From Apis mellifera (lineage: Eukaryota > Arthropoda > Insecta > Hymenoptera > Apidae): a stretch of DNA of 64,000 nucleotides. The notes beneath the pieces were generated by a model. It saw nothing but the letters and a program-made list of their open reading frames with translations. It made no database searches and was not told the DNA's origin. Positions 61,822-64,000 of this stretch are shown here, in pieces; the first letter of the stretch is position 1, and each line of letters opens with the position of its first letter. The position numbers were made by a program, and so were the translations under genes. The stretch lies in assembly GCF_003254395.2 (NCBI RefSeq), contig NC_037644.1, positions 12,400,586 through 12,464,585 on the forward strand. The letters run 5' to 3'.

Positions 61822-64000
61822 ATGGCCGAGTGGGCCAAGTTCAACGGCGAGGAGAGGCTGACTCGATCGTCGTCGAGGAACAACAAGGAGGTGGACGCGG
61901 AGGCGAGGAGGAGCAGCGAGGGGGAGAGGTGTTCCTCGTCCCAGGGAGGCAGAATCAGCCGGGAGGCGACGCCGGTTAGGGCGGCGGGTTCGGGGAAAGG
62001 GAGCGACGACGAGTCGAGCTATTCCTCCTCGAGGCAGAGGAGGAATTCGGATCGAATCGGTATCCTGTCCGAGGAACGGTCGAAATGTTGCAACGACCAG
62101 AGTTACTACGTGAACTCGATCGTGAGCGAGAAGGACGAGGAGATTCGGAACTGCTTGGAGAGGAAGGCGTCGAGCGTCGGATACGAGGAGGCTGGGTCGA
62201 AGATACGGGAGGAGGCGAGGCTCGAGTTGTCGAACGAATCGTCGTCGGTGAAGAAGCCCGACAGTTTGTACAAGAAGGATAGGAAGAGCGTCGCGGCGAG
62301 CCCGGCCAAGCGTAAAAGCGTCTTCGCCGAGAGGAACTCGATATTCGCCTCGCCGACCAAGATCCTGTCCAAGAATCAATCCTCGTCCCAGAAGAGTACG
62401 GAGAAACTGGTGAACGGGAAGTTGGGCAGGGAGGACAGGCAGCAGCACCACGTGCAATTCAACAAGGACTCGAAGAGGCAGCAGGGATCGAGGGACGCGC
62501 AGAGGCCCCAGTCGAGCCCCTCGATCCCTCCGTCGACGACCAACAGCTCGGACGACAACTCGAGCCTGGGCCAACTCTGCGAGGCCACGCCGCCCGACGG
62601 CGGTTGGGGTTGGGTGGTGGTCGCTGCTTCGTTCATGGTCAACCTGATCGCGGACGGCATCACGTTCTCGTTCGGGGTGATCTACGTCGAGTTCCTGAAT
62701 TATTTCGGGGAGGGCAAGTCGAAGACGGCCTGGATAGGGAGCCTGTTCATGGCGATGCCGCTGTTGTCGGGCCCCGTGGCGAGTTTCCTCACCGACAGAT
62801 ACGGTTGTCGGAGGGTGTCCATAGCGGGCAGCATCCTGGCCACGGCCGGTTTCGTAATAAGCTCATACGCGAACTCGATGGAAGTTTTGATATTCACGTT
62901 CGGCGTCCTCGCCGGTTTCGGTTTGTCCCTGTGCTTCGTCGCGGCCGTGGTCATAGTCGCCTATTACTTCGACAAGAAGAGATCGTTCGCCACCGGGCTG
63001 TCCGTGTGCGGGAGCGGTATAGGGACGTTCATATTCGCCCCCGTGACCCAGTACCTGCTCGCCGAGTACGGTTGGCGGGGGACCACGTTGATACTGGCAG
63101 GCCTGTTCCTCAACCTGGCCGTGTGCGGCTGCCTGATGAGGGACCTCGAGTGGACGACGATCAGGGCGAAGGCGAAGACCGAGGAGAGGCGGAAGAATCG
63201 GGAGAGGAAGAGGGGCAGGATACAGAGCTCGAGCGTGGACTCGTTCTCGGCCAACAGCTCGCTCAACACTCTCACGATCATGGACAACCTTCGGATACAG
63301 GAGAAGGAGGAGGACGACGAGAAGCTGTTCTCCAGTCTGGTGAGCTTGCCTACGTTCGTGAAGAACAGCGAGAAGGTGCCGTTGGAGGTATTGGAACTTC
63401 TGAGCACGCGTAAGAACGTGTACAACGTGTTGCTGCAAAATTATCCGAGCTTGCTCATCTCCTCGAGAAGTTTCAGCGACTCTGGGCCCCTCCACGATCA
63501 GCTGAGCACGCCTTCCGCCCGATTCGTCCCCACCCCCAGCTCCCTGTCCGAGCTGAAGAGCGAGGAGGCGAAGGACGAGGGGAAGGTGTTGGCGAGCAAC
63601 GACGAGCAAACCCTTCAACAGCAGACGGACGCCGCTTGGCGGCTCTGGTGGTCCAAGAAGATCAATCTGGACAGCTCGTTGAGAAGATCCAGCACCTTCG
63701 ACCATACCAGGAGATTGCCCACCGCTTACTTGAAGGATATCAGAGTGCACAGGCACAGCCTCACCTACAGAGGGGCTATGCTGAACATAAATCGATACAG
63801 GCTCAGGGCGTCCAGTTGCCCGGATATTTATAGGAACTCGATGACCACCATAGCCAAGACCAAGCTCGTGTGGTACGCCGGCCTGTGGGAATTCTGGGAC
63901 CTGGTCGTCGACATGCTCGACTTCTCCCACTTCGCCGACTCCCGCTTCCTGCTATTCGCCATCAGCAATTTCCTCCTTCACACCTGGTACGACGTCCCCT
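61822..64000 (+). CDS. SLC16 monocarboxylate transporter-like protein, 5' part (at least 726 aa)
   Basis: The ATG at 61822 opens a frame that stays open to the window edge. The first 258 residues are hydrophilic, rich in Ser, Arg, Lys and Glu, and look cytosolic and disordered. At 259 the SLC16 signature DGGWGWVVVAASF starts helix 1. Further family marks follow: FSFGVIYVEFLNYFGEGKS, TAWIGSL, and YYFDKKRSFATGLSVCGSG. Six helices end near 434. The usual central cytosolic loop is expanded to roughly 270 residues before helix 7 begins near WDLVVDMLDFSHFADSRF. Vertebrate MCTs are about 450-520 residues, so both the N-tail and the loop are oversized, as in some insect SLC16 members. Proton-coupled monocarboxylate transport is the family function; the substrate here is unknown. 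Codons are strongly GC-biased, unlike genes at 30-44 kb. Confidence 0.9.
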   Translation, partial: MAEWAKFNGEERLTRSSSRNNKEVDAEARRSSEGERCSSSQGGRISREATPVRAAGSGKGSDDESSYSSSRQRRNSDRIGILSEERSKCCNDQSYYVNSIVSEKDEEIRNCLERKASSVGYEEAGSKIREEARLELSNESSSVKKPDSLYKKDRKSVAASPAKRKSVFAERNSIFASPTKILSKNQSSSQKSTEKLVNGKLGREDRQQHHVQFNKDSKRQQGSRDAQRPQSSPSIPPSTTNSSDDNSSLGQLCEATPPDGGWGWVVVAASFMVNLIADGITFSFGVIYVEFLNYFGEGKSKTAWIGSLFMAMPLLSGPVASFLTDRYGCRRVSIAGSILATAGFVISSYANSMEVLIFTFGVLAGFGLSLCFVAAVVIVAYYFDKKRSFATGLSVCGSGIGTFIFAPVTQYLLAEYGWRGTTLILAGLFLNLAVCGCLMRDLEWTTIRAKAKTEERRKNRERKRGRIQSSSVDSFSANSSLNTLTIMDNLRIQEKEEDDEKLFSSLVSLPTFVKNSEKVPLEVLELLSTRKNVYNVLLQNYPSLLISSRSFSDSGPLHDQLSTPSARFVPTPSSLSELKSEEAKDEGKVLASNDEQTLQQQTDAAWRLWWSKKINLDSSLRRSSTFDHTRRLPTAYLKDIRVHRHSLTYRGAMLNINRYRLRASSCPDIYRNSMTTIAKTKLVWYAGLWEFWDLVVDMLDFSHFADSRFLLFAISNFLLHTWYDVP

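Noticed and set aside
61795..63930. Very long minus-strand ORFs (up to 355 codons) opposite the transporter
   Set aside because: They are shadows of the GC-biased transporter frame, which carries clear SLC16 motifs on the plus strand.

Overview
This is an insect nuclear chromosome window. Spliced genes with GT-AG introns sit in very AT-rich DNA broken by short GC-richer islands. The actin is of the insect cytoplasmic 5C type, and short (TTAGG)n-like runs, the ancestral insect telomere unit, recur. Extreme AT-richness with abrupt GC-rich stretches fits a hymenopteran, most likely a honeybee-type (Apis) genome; the species is inferred from composition and gene types, not proven. I saw no tRNA, rRNA, CRISPR array or bacterial-type feature.

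Layout. 0-5.6 kb: the first coding exon of a Q-rich, probably nuclear regulatory protein (minus, running off the left edge), two GC-rich islands that likely hold its promoter and untranslated leader, and a small two-exon gene of unknown function (minus). 5.6-25 kb: a gene-poor, AT-rich stretch with GC-richer islands carrying regulatory-looking motifs, including CArG, MEF2-like, CCAAT and nuclear-receptor sites. 24-29 kb: a cytoplasmic actin gene (plus) with an uninterrupted coding exon, two candidate alternative leader exons, and a palindromic MITE-like insertion just downstream of the stop. 30-44.2 kb: a compact housekeeping cluster of TMEM104-like transporter (plus), TBC1D16-type Rab GAP (minus), RECQL DNA helicase (minus), HAGH glyoxalase II (plus), and an HMG-box protein resembling INO80 subunits yeast Nhp10 and animal TFPT (minus). 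RECQL and HAGH are head to head over about 330 bp; HAGH and the HMG gene are tail to tail, with stops about 210 bp apart. 44.2-61 kb: mostly non-coding, with candidate leader exons, a long hairpin, a polypurine tract and a tandem satellite of about 170 bp period. 61.8-64 kb: the GC-rich 5' coding part of an SLC16 monocarboxylate-transporter-like gene (plus), cut by the right edge.

The genes form no single pathway. The RECQL/HAGH/HMG group is a tight neighbourhood of constitutive-type genes (genome maintenance, methylglyoxal detoxification, chromatin remodelling) that shares promoters and 3' ends. Actin appears to own the large regulatory field upstream of it.

The most useful observations are the INO80-type protein that joins a TFPT-like N-terminal helix to an Nhp10-like HMG box, the Ser2 variant of cytoplasmic actin with dual leaders, the palindromic element in the actin 3' region, a duplicated decoy splice acceptor in TMEM104, and the palindrome-bearing satellite next to the transporter gene. 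All exon structures were read by eye from splice signals and reading-frame continuity.
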